Below, piece after piece: positions 17,914-27,371 of a DNA stretch of 45,602 bases. Positions within the stretch are counted from its first letter, which is position 1. Each line of letters begins with the position of its first letter. This DNA comes from Spirochaetes bacterium GWF1_51_8 (GTDB lineage: Bacteria > Spirochaetota > Brevinematia > Brevinematales > GWF1-51-8). The translations under genes and the position numbers were made by a program. The stretch spans positions 139,223 through 184,824 of the forward strand of contig MIBE01000010.1 of assembly GCA_001829415.1 (NCBI GenBank), in the 5' to 3' direction. The notes beneath the pieces are model-generated. The model did no database searches. It was not told the DNA's origin and was given only the letters and a program-made list of their open reading frames with translations.

Positions 17914-18222
17914 GTTACTTCCCCGCGATTTTTGTCGGTATATTTTAATATAAGACGCCGAATTTATCCAGAATTTGAGCGCCGAATCGCCCGGTATTTA
18001 CCTGATTGATATATCCCCGCTGCCGGTTTAATTGTTCCCGTGAAATGATAAAAGTATTGATAAGAATCCCGTTAAATGTTATAATTTCCCCCTCGATATT
18101 CGTATGAGAGTAAGAATGGCGGGTTTTAGAAAACAATTTTAGAAATTGCCCATAATTAATTCGATTTTCGGAAATATGTGTTATAATTACTATGAATAAA
18201 ATACCGCTTAGGAGGGGTTAAG
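17914..18222. promoter_or_regulatory. Divergent intergenic region; extended -10 promoter for kamA
   Basis: This 309-nt AT-rich gap separates the divergent gatA and kamA genes. On the plus strand an extended -10, TGT-TATAAT (18179-18187), lies 36 nt before the kamA start; no good -35 is seen, which fits an extended -10 promoter. The kamA ribosome-binding site AGGAGGGG follows. A TATATT-like box near 17945 could serve gatA on the minus strand, but I cannot assign it securely. A 63-codon minus-strand reading frame here (17945-18136) has no ribosome-binding site and is not called. Confidence 0.5.
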
Positions 18223-19518
18223 ATGAACTCCACCGCCGCAGAAAAGGATAATGGAAAGATAGAGCTTTCGGAGGAAGAAGAGTCCTTTGCGGCTCTCGGA
18301 GGGGATGAAGAAACAACCCTTTCTACCCTCTCTTTCCCTCCGAGTAACCTCGCGAACTATTCGCGAAAAGAAAAAAGCAGTTCCATCAGTCCCCGGACGC
18401 TTCAGTTTATCCGCATGCATTACCCTGCCGTGCCGCTCGACGATTGGAACGACTGGCGCTGGCAGATCAGGAACAGTATCACCGCCATCGATGAACTCAG
18501 GCAGCTTATCCCATTGCGCGAGGACGAGATACACGTCCTTTCCACCGAACGGGACTGTTTGCCGTTCCGTATCACGCCGTATCACGCGAGCCTTGTGCAT
18601 CCCGAGGACAGTCACGATCCGTTGCGGAGAATCCTTATACCCGACGTCCGCGAGTTCAACCGCTCGGCGGGCGAGGCCGAAGACCCGCTGAACGAGGACG
18701 AGATGAGTCCCGTGCCCGGTATCGTGCATCGTTATCCCGACCGCGTCCTTTTCCTCACCACCGACTTCTGCGCCTCGAACTGCCGTTACTGTACCCGTTC
18801 GCGTATGGTCGGCCGCGACGAGCATTGCTTCACCCCGAAGAACTGGGAACTCGCTTTCGATTATATTAGGAGCCATACCGAAATCCGCGACGTCCTTTTG
18901 TCCGGCGGCGACCCGCTCACCCTCACCGATGAAACCCTCGAGTACCTGCTCTCGAAGGTCAGGGAAATCCCGCATGTGGAGATCATCCGAATCGGGACGC
19001 GCATCCCGGTCGTGCTTCCCCAGCGCATCACCCCGAAGCTCATGCGTATCTTCCGCAAGCACCACCCGTTATGGATGAACATACATTTCTCGCACCCGCG
19101 CGAACTGACCCAAGAGACCTCGATAGCGTTGAACCGTCTCGCCGATACCGGGATTCCGCTTGGGAGCCAGACTGTCCTGCTGAAAGGCATCAACGACGAC
19201 GCGGATATTCTCCGCGAACTCTTCCTCGGGCTTGTGAAGAACCGCGTCAGGCCGTACTATCTCTATCAGTGCGATCCTATCCTCGGTTCGGAGCATTTCC
19301 GCACTCCGGTGGATACCGGGATCGAGATAATCTCGAAGCTGAGGGGATACAATTCCGGCCTCGCGATTCCGCAGTATGTGATCGATGCGCCGGGCGGCGG
19401 CGGGAAAATCCCGTTACAGCCGGACTTCCTGATCGATAAGGGCGGCGGTATGGTCAGGCTTCGGAATTTCAAAGGCGGGGTGAGTTATTACCCGGACACG
19501 TCCGCGCCGGATACGTGA
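18223..19518 (+). CDS. kamA: L-lysine 2,3-aminomutase
   Basis: The 431-residue protein is a radical-SAM, PLP-dependent aminomutase that converts L-lysine to beta-lysine. The cluster motif is CASNCRYCTRS, the G-rich stretch is LLSGGDPLTL, and the PLP Lys lies in DAPGGGGKIPL. Two Asp residues known in the characterised enzyme to hold the substrate amino group are present (YQCDPILGSEHF and VIDAPGGGGK). Their presence argues for a true lysine 2,3-aminomutase rather than the EpmB branch, which lacks them. An extra N-terminal region of about 60 residues, acidic then Ser-rich, precedes the conserved part. The product could be an osmolyte precursor or be used to modify EF-P; no epmA or acetyltransferase partner lies nearby. 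The gene has its own promoter and terminator. Confidence 0.93.
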   Translation: MNSTAAEKDNGKIELSEEEESFAALGGDEETTLSTLSFPPSNLANYSRKEKSSSISPRTLQFIRMHYPAVPLDDWNDWRWQIRNSITAIDELRQLIPLREDEIHVLSTERDCLPFRITPYHASLVHPEDSHDPLRRILIPDVREFNRSAGEAEDPLNEDEMSPVPGIVHRYPDRVLFLTTDFCASNCRYCTRSRMVGRDEHCFTPKNWELAFDYIRSHTEIRDVLLSGGDPLTLTDETLEYLLSKVREIPHVEIIRIGTRIPVVLPQRITPKLMRIFRKHHPLWMNIHFSHPRELTQETSIALNRLADTGIPLGSQTVLLKGINDDADILRELFLGLVKNRVRPYYLYQCDPILGSEHFRTPVDTGIEIISKLRGYNSGLAIPQYVIDAPGGGGKIPLQPDFLIDKGGGMVRLRNFKGGVSYYPDTSAPDT

Positions 19519-19527
19519 AAGGCAAGG

Positions 19528-19570
19528 CCGTCGTTCGATAACGGACGGTTCGACGGTTTCTTTCTTTCTT
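19528..19570 (+). terminator. Rho-independent terminator of kamA
   Basis: CCGTCG (19528-19533) pairs with CGACGG (19551-19556), followed by the T-rich run TTTCTTTCTTTCTT (19557-19570). An alternative inner pairing, CCGTC/GACGG, is also possible. It lies 10 nt after the kamA stop and faces the convergent cheB. Confidence 0.75.
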
Positions 19571-19578
19571 AGTCGATC

Positions 19579-20646
19579 CTACATTTTATTATACTTCGAG
19601 ACTACATCCGCGGCGATCTTGTCCAACGGAAGTACTCTCATCGCGGCCCCGAGTTCGATAGCGGCCTTCGGCATCCCGAACACCACGCACGACTGCTCGT
19701 CCTCCGCGAAGGTAAACGCCCCGGCCTCTCTCATTTCCGATAGTCCCTTCGCGCCGTCGTCTCCCATCCCGGTCATAATGATCCCGACCGCGTTCTGCCC
19801 TGCGTAACGCGCCGCCGAACGGAAGAGGACATCCACCGATGGACGGTGGCGGTTGACTAACGGGCCGTCGCGTACCTCGATAAGGTACCTCGCGCCGCTT
19901 CGTTTCAATAAGGTATGCTTGTTCCCCGGCGCGATCAGGACATGCCCGCGAAGGATCATATCGCCGTTCTCGGCTTCCTTCACCGACACTTCGCAAAGTT
20001 CGTCGAGTCGTTTCGCGAACGAGTTCGTGAAGCCCTCGGGCATATGCTGGACAATAACAATACCCGGCAGAGTCGCTGGGACGGCCTGCAGGAACACCCG
20101 CAGGGCTTCGGTTCCGCCGGTGGACGCGCCGATCACGATAACTTTATCGGTCAGTTCCATCACGGGCGGGTTTTTCAGTTTGCCGAGCATGACGTCCGCG
20201 CTGAGTTTCGGCTCTATCTTCGGGAAGAAGTTGATCCTCTTCGGGTTGCCTTTCACGGCGGCCTTCACCGCGTCGGTAATGCGTATCCGGGATTCTTCAA
20301 GGAACACTTTTGTCCCGAGTTTCGGTTTTGTGATGATATCCGATGCGCCCAGTTCGAGGGCGCGTAACGCCGTCTGCGAGCCCGAGTCGGTCAGCGAGGA
20401 GCAGATCACGATCGGGATCGGGCGCTGGGACATGATCTTTTCCATAAAGGTCAGCCCATCCATTCTCGGCATTTCGATATCGAGGATGATGACGTCGGGC
20501 AGGACTTCCTTGAATTTCTCGGCGGCAAAGTAGGGGTCGGGCGCGGAGCCGATTACTTCAATCTCGGGATCCTGCGATAGGATCATTTCAAGCGTTTGAC
20601 GGATGCTTGCGGAATCGTCGACAAGAAACACACGGATCTTCGACAT
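19579..20646 (-). CDS. cheB: Chemotaxis protein-glutamate methylesterase/glutamine deamidase
   Basis: The 355-residue protein has an N-terminal receiver domain ([11 protein letters not shown]; phospho-acceptor Asp in VIILDIEMP; Lys in ITKPK) and a C-terminal methylesterase. The catalytic triad is visible as Ser in [10 protein letters not shown], His in VQHMPEGF and Asp in [10 protein letters not shown]. CheB removes methyl groups from receptor glutamates when phosphorylated by CheA. It is the last gene of the chemotaxis operon. Its start lies inside cheD, with a 59-nt overlap in another frame. GGAGG sits 9 nt upstream of the ATG, which supports this start. Confidence 0.96.
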   Translation of the reverse strand: MSKIRVFLVDDSASIRQTLEMILSQDPEIEVIGSAPDPYFAAEKFKEVLPDVIILDIEMPRMDGLTFMEKIMSQRPIPIVICSSLTDSGSQTALRALELGASDIITKPKLGTKVFLEESRIRITDAVKAAVKGNPKRINFFPKIEPKLSADVMLGKLKNPPVMELTDKVIVIGASTGGTEALRVFLQAVPATLPGIVIVQHMPEGFTNSFAKRLDELCEVSVKEAENGDMILRGHVLIAPGNKHTLLKRSGARYLIEVRDGPLVNRHRPSVDVLFRSAARYAGQNAVGIIMTGMGDDGAKGLSEMREAGAFTFAEDEQSCVVFGMPKAAIELGAAMRVLPLDKIAADVVSKYNKM

Positions 20647-21160
20647 TGGCTAAAACCTCCGCTTGTTGCTTTAGTTCCTTAGACTTGTCGCTGACAATCT
20701 TGCGGTAGACTACGCCCTGGGCGGTATAGAATACCAGCTTTCTGCCCCTATCCCCCCCGATATCCTTAGCGAGAACTTTCAGCCCCTCACGTTCGGCCAC
20801 TTCCAGCGCTTTCAGGTAATTCTGTTCGCCGATATTCGTGCAGTAATCGGTATTCTGATCGCAGTAGTTTACCTTCGCGCCGCCGAAGATTTTTACCTCG
20901 AGACGCCATTTTTTTATGCCCTTCTTGTAGAAATAATCCAGTAAGGCATAGAAACCTTCTTCAACATATTGCATCGGATTCGGTTTTGTTTCCGTTCGGG
21001 CGGAGAAACTGCTGTCCGGCAGCAGGGCGTGCGATATAGCTCCCATCTTTAGAATAGGGTCGAAGATCACTACCGACACGCATGAGCCGAGTATAGTGAT
21101 CACCTTTATTTCTTCGGCGGTGACAATCGATTCGCCGGTCTTCAGGAATACGCTTTGCAT
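20588..21160 (-). CDS. cheD: Chemoreceptor glutamine deamidase CheD
   Basis: The 190-residue protein carries the CheD signature: the nucleophilic Cys in [15 protein letters not shown] and the His in GAISHALLP, with the Thr further on in a KVNYCDQNT-type stretch. CheD deamidates receptor glutamines to glutamates. It is longer than most CheD proteins (about 160 residues); the extra C-terminus ([18 protein letters not shown]) is the part that overlaps the first 59 nt of cheB. Its ATG overlaps the cheR stop by one base (TAATG). No CheC or CheX partner lies in the window. Confidence 0.93.
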   Translation of the reverse strand: MQSVFLKTGESIVTAEEIKVITILGSCVSVVIFDPILKMGAISHALLPDSSFSARTETKPNPMQYVEEGFYALLDYFYKKGIKKWRLEVKIFGGAKVNYCDQNTDYCTNIGEQNYLKALEVAEREGLKVLAKDIGGDRGRKLVFYTAQGVVYRKIVSDKSKELKQQAEVLANVEDPCVSCRRFRKHPSNA

Positions 21161-22029
21161 TATCCATCCTTTATGTAGATTGTGGGTTCTATCAGTTTTA
21201 ACGGGATATCCATATTAAATAACGATTCGGAATGCCCCACGAAAAACGTACCGCCCGGTTTCAGGTGACGGCAGAGTTTAGTGACAATATTAGTTTTTTC
21301 GTCGAAGTCGAAATAAATCAAAGAATTTCGGCAGAAGATGATGTCCATTTCTTCGCGGATGTCGTAATGGGAGTCCATGAAGTTCAGGTAACGGAACCGG
21401 ATTTTCGAACGGAGCTCGGGAACGATCCTGACATCCTTCTTATGCGGGTCCTTGTTCCGCATCAGGTATTTCAGCCGCATTTCCGGAGGGATCGGCTCGG
21501 TGAGCTTTTCGGGATAGACAGCCGAAAGTCCGGTATCGAGCGCGGAAGTCGAGATATCAGTCGCGAGGATGTCGAAATGGAATTCCTTGCCGCCGCGTTG
21601 TAATGACGCGTAGTAGTCTGCGGTCATCGCGATTGAAAAAGGCTCTTCCCCGGTCGCGCACGCCGCGCTCCAGATATGCAGAGGCAACGGAGTACCCGCG
21701 AGACGGCTGTAGAGCGGGGGCAGAAGGACATCGCGAAGATAAGCGAAATGATGAGGCTCCCTGAAAAAATCGGTCTTGTTCGTCGAGATCAGGTTCATCA
21801 ATGTTTCGGATTCTTCCCTGAGGCCTTGTTCGCTGAATAGATAATCGCAGTACTCGGTAAACGACTTCATCCCGAGCGATCTCAGCCGTTTGTGCAGACG
21901 GCCTTCCAGCAGCGCGCGTTTTTCTTCCTTCAGGCGTATCCCGAAGTTTTTCGTGATATAGTCCCTCAGTCGCCCGCTGTCTTCATCGGTCATTTTTGGT
22001 AAGGTGAATCCGAACCCCCCGGGTCCCAT
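21160..22029 (-). CDS. cheR: Chemotaxis protein methyltransferase CheR
   Basis: The 289-residue protein has the N-terminal helical CheR domain (residues about 12-75) and the SAM-dependent methyltransferase domain with SAACATGEEPFSIA (SAM-binding loop) and FCRNSLIYFD. It transfers methyl groups from SAM to receptor glutamates. The start at 22029 is favoured over an internal Met (MTDEDSG) because GGAGG lies 11 nt upstream, within the end of cheW. The region YLMRNKDPHKKDVRIV corresponds to the beta-subdomain that binds receptor pentapeptides in CheR of enterics. The receptor in this operon ends in such a pentapeptide. Confidence 0.95.
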   Translation of the reverse strand: MGPGGFGFTLPKMTDEDSGRLRDYITKNFGIRLKEEKRALLEGRLHKRLRSLGMKSFTEYCDYLFSEQGLREESETLMNLISTNKTDFFREPHHFAYLRDVLLPPLYSRLAGTPLPLHIWSAACATGEEPFSIAMTADYYASLQRGGKEFHFDILATDISTSALDTGLSAVYPEKLTEPIPPEMRLKYLMRNKDPHKKDVRIVPELRSKIRFRYLNFMDSHYDIREEMDIIFCRNSLIYFDFDEKTNIVTKLCRHLKPGGTFFVGHSESLFNMDIPLKLIEPTIYIKDG

Positions 22030-22033
22030 TGGG

Positions 22034-22558
22034 TTATGCCTCCGCGTCGATAGTGACGACCTCTTTTACTTCGTCGGGCGACACCTGTAGATTCATCAGT
22101 TCTCCGCCGGTGAAGACCCTGTCGATATTCAGGATGATGATAAACCGGTCTTCATACTTTCCCATCGCGGCGATGAAATCGGCCTTTATGTTCATCCCGA
22201 TCTTAGGCGGGGCCTCGAGCTGGGTCGAATCGAGCGAGACCACCTGTTTGACCGAGTCGACCAGCGCGCCCACTTCGATCATCTGGCCTTCGTATTCCAC
22301 CTCGACGATCACGATCGAGGTATCGACAGTCTTCTCCGCCTGCGGCATATCGAACTTGAGCCGCAGGTCGATGATCGGTACGACATGCCCCCGGAGATTG
22401 ATAACCCCGATCATGTGGGGCGGGCTCTTCGGCAGACGGGTGATCGCCCCGAACTCGAGCACTTCCTTGACCTTCAGCACGTCGATCCCGTAGGTCTCCA
22501 CGTCGATAGCGAAGGTCAGGTATTGCCTGATCTCTATTTTACCGCTTGTGTTTTCCAT
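22034..22558 (-). CDS. cheW: Chemotaxis coupling protein CheW
   Basis: The 174-residue protein is a single CheW domain. Typical signatures are FAIDVETYGIDVLKVKEVL, GVINLRGHVVPIIDLR and the closing ILNIDRVF. It couples receptors to the CheA P5 domain in the signalling array. It lies 17 nt downstream of the receptor gene and 4 nt upstream of cheR in the same operon. The short N-terminal tail (MENTSGKIE) and a C-terminal tail of about 20 residues are extra to the domain. Confidence 0.95.
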   Translation of the reverse strand: MENTSGKIEIRQYLTFAIDVETYGIDVLKVKEVLEFGAITRLPKSPPHMIGVINLRGHVVPIIDLRLKFDMPQAEKTVDTSIVIVEVEYEGQMIEVGALVDSVKQVVSLDSTQLEAPPKIGMNIKADFIAAMGKYEDRFIIILNIDRVFTGGELMNLQVSPDEVKEVVTIDAEA

Positions 22559-22575
22559 CGTAGCCTCCCGCCGGC

Positions 22576-24237
22576 TTAAAACCGGACATAGTTCTCATCG
22601 TCGGCATCTTCGGGATTTTTCATATCGTACTCGAATCCCTTCGGGTTCTGGTTGGGGTGAAGCGCGACTTTGGTTTGAGTCGGTTTCGGTAACGGTTTAG
22701 GCCCGACATGCGGGATATGGGTCACCGGTCTCCTTACCTGCTCGGTATCGTCAAGCTTGAAGAACTGCATGGTTTCCTTCAACGCCTGAGACTGCGCGGT
22801 CACTTCCTCCGCGGTAGAGGCGAGTTCCTCCGCTGACGACGCGTTCTGCTGAACGACGCTATTGAGCTGCTGGATGGCGTTGTTGATCTGCTGAACGCCG
22901 CTGCTCTGTTCGCCGCTCGCGGCGTTGATCTCCGAGACGAGCTCGGCGGTCTTCTGGATATCCGGCACAAGCCGTGTGAGCATTTCTCCCGCGAGCACGG
23001 CGATCTCGACACTGGTCTTGGCGAGTTTGCCGATTTCAGTCGCGGAAATCTGGCTGCGTTCGGCGAGCTTCTGGACACCCGACGCTACTACCGCGAAGCC
23101 CTTGCCGTGCTCTCCCGCGCGCGCCGCTTCTATCGATGCGTTCAGCGAGAGGAGGTTCGTCTGACGCGCGATCTCCTGCACGATCGATATCTTTTCGGCG
23201 ATCTCGTTCATCGCCGTTACAGTCTTCTTCACAATCGAGCCGCTCTCGTTGGCGTCGGTGGACGATTTCCCTGCGATCTTTTCTGTCTGGCTCGCGTTGT
23301 CCGCGTTCTGGCGGATTGTCGCGGTCATCTCTTCGATAGACGACGAGATTTCCTCTACAGACGACGCCTGCTCGGTCGTTCTCTGCGACAAGTCCTGGCT
23401 CGACTGGGATACCTGCAATGTCGCCGAGGCGATATTCTCCGAACCGGTTACGATATCCGTCGCGATCTTGTTCAGGTCCTGAATCATGGCGTTCATCCCA
23501 ACCAGCATTCCGCCGATCTCGTCCTTACTGCTCAGGTACTTCGGATCGATCTTGACTGTCAGGTCGCCCCTCGCCACACGTTCGAGGACGCCGACCGAGT
23601 AATTAACCGGCTTCGTGATACTGCGGGTGATCACCATCGCGACAATCACCGATATCAGGATGATGACGACCGCGATGATGACGCTGATCGTAATGATCGA
23701 AGTTATTGTTTCACCGATTGCTTTCTGATCGTCTGCCAGCTCCTGGTTCAGGCTGGCTTCTATTTTATCGAGAGGTTCTTTGAACTCCGCGACAAGATTA
23801 TCGATTTTATCGTCAAGTACCCGGACATCATCCATATTGTCCTTTCCCGAAAAGATCATCGGGAAAAGTTTGTCCTCGACAATAGAAACAATCTGTGCAA
23901 AGTACAATTCCACGTCGGCTTCGAGCGTTTTTTCCTCGTCGGAATCGACAATCTCTTTGAGTGTTTTCAGGTCGGAGACAGCCTCGGACTTCTTAGCGGC
24001 CCAGTTTTTCATAGTCTCATCCTGATCCCGGTTGATGATCGCATCGCCGATGATCTGGTACATTTCCGGGCCTAAGGCCTGGATTTCAGTGATCAGTACC
24101 GCGTCTGCCGCTCGGTCCGCGAATAGGTCTTTCTTCTCCTGAATCACCTGTAATTGCAGATAGTTATAAACCACCAGCCCTACGAATAGAACGACCAGCA
24201 GACCGAACCCAAAAAGCAGTTTTTGACCTATTTTCAT
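22576..24237 (-). CDS. Methyl-accepting chemotaxis protein with C-terminal CheR-docking pentapeptide
   Basis: The 553-residue receptor has TM1 (about 7-28), an extracytoplasmic four-helix-bundle-type region rich in helix formers (29-185), TM2 (about 187-209), HAMP (about 210-262) and the cytoplasmic signalling domain with the conserved tip region [16 protein letters not shown]. After the methylation helices a Pro-rich flexible linker leads to the C-terminal residues ENYVRF. NYVRF fits the x-[HFYW]-x-x-[HFYW] pentapeptide that tethers CheR. The ATG at 24237 overlaps the cheA stop by 4 nt. It is the only receptor in the window and, by its place in the operon, probably the main one for this CheA. 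The ligand is unknown. Confidence 0.95.
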   Translation of the reverse strand: MKIGQKLLFGFGLLVVLFVGLVVYNYLQLQVIQEKKDLFADRAADAVLITEIQALGPEMYQIIGDAIINRDQDETMKNWAAKKSEAVSDLKTLKEIVDSDEEKTLEADVELYFAQIVSIVEDKLFPMIFSGKDNMDDVRVLDDKIDNLVAEFKEPLDKIEASLNQELADDQKAIGETITSIITISVIIAVVIILISVIVAMVITRSITKPVNYSVGVLERVARGDLTVKIDPKYLSSKDEIGGMLVGMNAMIQDLNKIATDIVTGSENIASATLQVSQSSQDLSQRTTEQASSVEEISSSIEEMTATIRQNADNASQTEKIAGKSSTDANESGSIVKKTVTAMNEIAEKISIVQEIARQTNLLSLNASIEAARAGEHGKGFAVVASGVQKLAERSQISATEIGKLAKTSVEIAVLAGEMLTRLVPDIQKTAELVSEINAASGEQSSGVQQINNAIQQLNSVVQQNASSAEELASTAEEVTAQSQALKETMQFFKLDDTEQVRRPVTHIPHVGPKPLPKPTQTKVALHPNQNPKGFEYDMKNPEDADDENYVRF

Positions 24238-26372
24238 GGCAATCCTCCGTTAACGTCTTTTTTATTCGTCAATCCGTTTATTTGCGTTTCAGCGTTCTTC
24301 GCGATTCTTGCGACATCGAGTATCAGCGCGATAGAGCCGTCGCCGAGAATAGTCGCGCCCGATATCTCGTCGATCTTCGCGCCGACCTTGTCGAGGTTCT
24401 TGATCACCGTCTGGTACTGGCCGATCACATGGTCGACGATCAGCCCGAGTTTCCGTTCGTCGATATGCACGACGACCATCTGCACGATATTCGGCGGGTC
24501 GCCGGATATTTCAAAAAGCTTCCGAAGGTTGATATACGGGATGATCTCGCCGCGTACCAGCGCGATCTCTTTGCCTTCGGACTTGCCCCGGATCTCGTCG
24601 GTCAAGTCCATGCATTCCTCGATGATGGACAGGTTGATTACAAAGCGTTCGCTCCCGACTTGGAGAAGAAGGCCGTCGATAATCGCGAGGGTCAACGGGA
24701 TGCGTAACGTGATCGTCGTACCATTGCCGTACTCGCTTTCGATATCGACATTACCGCGCAGCCGTTCGACATTACCCTTGACCACATCCATTCCTACACC
24801 GCGCCCGGAGATGTTCGTTGCCTTGTCCGACGTCGACAAGCCGGGCAGGAAGATCAACGAGAGGGTTTCCTTCCGCGTGAGTTCGGCATCGGGTGAGATC
24901 AGTCCCTTCTCGGCCGCTTTCGCGCGGATTTTATCCAAATCTATCCCCGCGCCGTCGTCGGTGATCTTGATATGTACGAATCCCCCGGAATGTTCGGCGC
25001 TGAGGACGATTGTCCCTTTCGCGGGCTTTCCCGACTGTTTCCTTACATCCGGCGTCTCGATACCGTGATCGATACTGTTCCGTAGGATATGAAGTAACGG
25101 GTCTTTGAGCGATTCGATCACCGTTTTGTCGAGTTCGGTTTCGGAGCCGAGCGTGACCAGTTCGACGTCCTTCCCGAGCTCCCCTGAGAGGTCGCGGACA
25201 AGCCGGTAGAATCCCGCGAATGTTTCGCCGATAGGCACCATGCGGATTTCCATCGCGTTGTCGCGCAGTTCCGTGATCAGCCGTTCGAAGTGCTCGGAGA
25301 TGGAAACAAGCTCGATTTCGTCGTTACGCGAGGAGTACTGCGCGAGCGACGCTTGTAACGTCACGAGTTCACCCACAAGGTTGACCAAGTGATCGAGCTT
25401 CTCGTACTTGACGCGGATAGTGGATGTCCTGCTTTGCTCCTGCCGTTTCAGCCGCAGGTCGCGGACATACTTCTGTTCTATGATTGCCGATTCAATGTTT
25501 TCTTCACCGAGGATGCCTTCTTTTTTGGCGATCTCGCCGAATTTCATCTGTTCGCCGAGGATTTTTTTCAAGTCCTGGGCGGAAATCTCACCGCGCTCGA
25601 AAAGGATGTCGCCGATCAGTTTATAGTCTGTGTCGATATCGAGGTATCCCTCGTCGTCGATCGTATCGATCGAGAGGGTACAGTCGCCCTCGACGAAAAT
25701 AAAAACGTCGCGGATCGCGTTCAGGTCTTTATCCGTTGTGAGTATGATATCCCATGCGAGATATGAGCGCTCGGGGTCGAGCTTTTCGAGACTAGTCAGC
25801 CCGCTGACACGGACGATGGCCTCCATCCTGCCGAAACTGTTGAGCTCCTCGAGCAGGGTTAACGGATTGATCCCGCGCGTGAAGATTTCCGGGTTGGGGC
25901 GGAATGTGATCCTGTATGTCCGCTTCTCGAAAGCGACATCTTCCTTTATCGTGATCGTTTCGGGTTCGGGAACTGCGGCTGCGGCGTCCGGCTGAGCGAT
26001 GGATAGTTTCTGAAAATCGCGGATCAGTTCTTCGGTGTGGGCTTGAGTGACCGGATCGGGCTGGGGATTGTCGATCAGGAAACGGATATAATCGCGCGAA
26101 GCGAGGGTCATATCGATAATCTGTTTCGTCACCGCGAGTTTACCCTGGCGGATCCTGTCGAAAAGTGATTCTATTTCATGGGTAAAACGCACCACTTCGT
26201 CAAACTCGAACATACTGCCTGAGCCTTTGATCGTATGAAGACAGCGGAAAACCGCGTCGATCAGTTCCTTGTCGCCCGGATCGCGTTCCAGATTGAGCAG
26301 GAGCGATTCCATGTTCTCGAGTATCTCGTAGGCTTCTTCCCGGTAAGTTTCGGCGGCTGAGGAGGTATTCAT
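24234..26372 (-). CDS. cheA: Chemotaxis histidine kinase CheA with MshEN-like insert
   Basis: The start at 26372 (712 residues) is preferred over an upstream start at 26408: it has GGGGAGG upstream and overlaps the STAS stop as ATGA. P1 carries the phosphorylated His46 ([10 protein letters not shown]). A P2-like domain follows (about 148-238). Residues about 249-303 contain two 24-25-residue motifs ([14 protein letters not shown]... and [13 protein letters not shown]...), each ending in EQ, that match the c-di-GMP-binding MshEN/T2SSE-N pattern. P3 dimerisation begins about 315. The P4 ATPase has [18 protein letters not shown] and GRGVGMD; P5 is the CheW-like C-terminus. It phosphorylates CheY and CheB. 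The MshEN-like assignment is by motif only. Confidence 0.96.
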   Translation of the reverse strand: MNTSSAAETYREEAYEILENMESLLLNLERDPGDKELIDAVFRCLHTIKGSGSMFEFDEVVRFTHEIESLFDRIRQGKLAVTKQIIDMTLASRDYIRFLIDNPQPDPVTQAHTEELIRDFQKLSIAQPDAAAAVPEPETITIKEDVAFEKRTYRITFRPNPEIFTRGINPLTLLEELNSFGRMEAIVRVSGLTSLEKLDPERSYLAWDIILTTDKDLNAIRDVFIFVEGDCTLSIDTIDDEGYLDIDTDYKLIGDILFERGEISAQDLKKILGEQMKFGEIAKKEGILGEENIESAIIEQKYVRDLRLKRQEQSRTSTIRVKYEKLDHLVNLVGELVTLQASLAQYSSRNDEIELVSISEHFERLITELRDNAMEIRMVPIGETFAGFYRLVRDLSGELGKDVELVTLGSETELDKTVIESLKDPLLHILRNSIDHGIETPDVRKQSGKPAKGTIVLSAEHSGGFVHIKITDDGAGIDLDKIRAKAAEKGLISPDAELTRKETLSLIFLPGLSTSDKATNISGRGVGMDVVKGNVERLRGNVDIESEYGNGTTITLRIPLTLAIIDGLLLQVGSERFVINLSIIEECMDLTDEIRGKSEGKEIALVRGEIIPYINLRKLFEISGDPPNIVQMVVVHIDERKLGLIVDHVIGQYQTVIKNLDKVGAKIDEISGATILGDGSIALILDVARIAKNAETQINGLTNKKDVNGGLP

Positions 26373-26713
26373 TTTCCGGCCTCCCCGAGCATGTGTTGAA
26401 AGATACACTCGTCGTGGTGGCAGGCCTCGCAGATCAGGTGCCTGCGGAATCCCGATATCGCGAAGAGATGGAGGACGTCGCGGGGAAAATTGACGATTTC
26501 GAGGGGTTTTGCCTCGCGCAGGTACGAACGGCAGGCGCTGATGAGAATTTGTAAAAAGGACAAGTCCGCATGGACGATTTCCGAGCCTTCGATCTGTACG
26601 GCCGTCACCGTGGAATCGGCGAGGAGTTTGAGTAACGCATCCCGCAAAGCAGAAGCACGCTCGATAGTCGCGTTTCCGCGGATTCTAAAGATAACTTTTC
26701 GTTCCCCCGGCAT
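26369..26713 (-). CDS. STAS-domain protein in the chemotaxis operon
   Basis: The 114-residue form starting at ATG 26713 is chosen because GGAAGTG lies just upstream; an upstream ATG at 26737 has no ribosome-binding site. The fold signature is STAS/anti-sigma-factor antagonist: KVIFRIRGNATIERA, then VQIEGSEIVHADLSFLQIL, where classical members have D-S-S-G-L. Here the motif reads D50-L51-S52-F53, so the usual phosphorylated Ser is replaced by Leu and only the second Ser remains. The C-terminus has a Cys/His cluster, C95-x2-C98-H-H-x2-C103, that could bind a metal or be redox-active. Its stop overlaps the cheA start (ATGA). A SpoIIE-type phosphatase is encoded upstream at 27372-28820 and is a possible partner. 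Confidence 0.75.
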   Translation of the reverse strand: MPGERKVIFRIRGNATIERASALRDALLKLLADSTVTAVQIEGSEIVHADLSFLQILISACRSYLREAKPLEIVNFPRDVLHLFAISGFRRHLICEACHHDECIFQHMLGEAGK

Positions 26714-26737
26714 ATTCACTTCCTTGTTTGGCCGCAT

Positions 26738-26863
26738 TTAATGACCGCTCCTTCGACAGGTTCAGGACAAGCTGTTCTCGGCGGAACGGCAACGGCCATT
26801 CGTCGTTTTTTTATTATACTTAATTATCAATGTTCCGAATGCAAAACAGTTTTTACATCACCC
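26738..26863. other. Intergenic gap with a dispersed-repeat fragment and minus-strand -10 box
   Basis: The stretch at 26751-26775 (CTCCTTCGACAGGTTCAGGA, then CAAGC) resembles a short sequence that recurs between genes in many environmental genomes. On the minus strand a TATAAT box occupies 26813-26818, with no convincing -35, and could start transcription of the STAS-cheA part of the operon separately from cheY. Confidence 0.35.
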
Positions 26864-27244
26864 TTATTTTACTACCATTCCCGGTGAAAGCTTTTTTATG
26901 ACTTCGATCAATTTCTCCGAGGTAAAGGGTTTTATCACCCATGCCGATGCTCCCGCCTTTTTCGCTTCCTGCTGCAGCACGGGATTTGCTTCCGTAGTCA
27001 AAACGATGATCGGGATAAACTTGTAATCGGGCATCTCGCGCACCTTACGGATAAACTCGAACCCGTCCATCTCAGGCATATGGAGGTCGGAAATCACTAT
27101 CTGGACAGGATGAGATTGAAGTTTTTCCAAGCCGTCGATGCCATTTACTGCCTCAACGATTGTTAAACCGCTGTTCTGAAGGGTTGTTTTGACTACGAAA
27201 CGCATCGAAACAGAGTCATCTACGATGAGTACGGAATTCGACAT
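26864..27244 (-). CDS. cheY: Chemotaxis response regulator CheY
   Basis: The 126-residue single receiver starts at ATG 27244, chosen over 27277 because of its GGGGGAT ribosome-binding site. The acidic pair lies in LIVDDSVSMR, the phospho-acceptor Asp in VISDLHMPEMDG, the switch Thr in IVLTTEAN and the Lys in WVIKPFT. It is the first gene of the chemotaxis cluster, and phospho-CheY would act on the flagellar motor or another output. A minus-strand TATAAT at 27288-27293 lies about 45 nt upstream, with a doubtful TGGTCA at 15-nt spacing. A gap of 150 nt separates it from the STAS gene, so an internal promoter is possible. Confidence 0.9.
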   Translation of the reverse strand: MSNSVLIVDDSVSMRFVVKTTLQNSGLTIVEAVNGIDGLEKLQSHPVQIVISDLHMPEMDGFEFIRKVREMPDYKFIPIIVLTTEANPVLQQEAKKAGASAWVIKPFTSEKLIEVIKKLSPGMVVK

Positions 27245-27371
27245 TAAATCCCCCTGTATATTTTTTACGTTTAACAAGCATAGTTATATTATATAGGGAA
27301 GGCGAAAATGACCATAGGGGAATCCCTGAAAATCAGCTTCGAAAACGATTATTCTACATAATCACTATGGT

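Noticed and set aside
17945-18136. 63-codon minus-strand frame between gatA and kamA
   Set aside because: It starts at a TTG without a ribosome-binding site in AT-rich intergenic DNA and shows no known motif.
26813-26818. Full promoter for the STAS-cheA part of the operon
   Set aside because: Only the -10 box (TATAAT on the minus strand) is good; no -35 with 15-19 nt spacing was found, so it is noted in the intergenic entry rather than called as a promoter.
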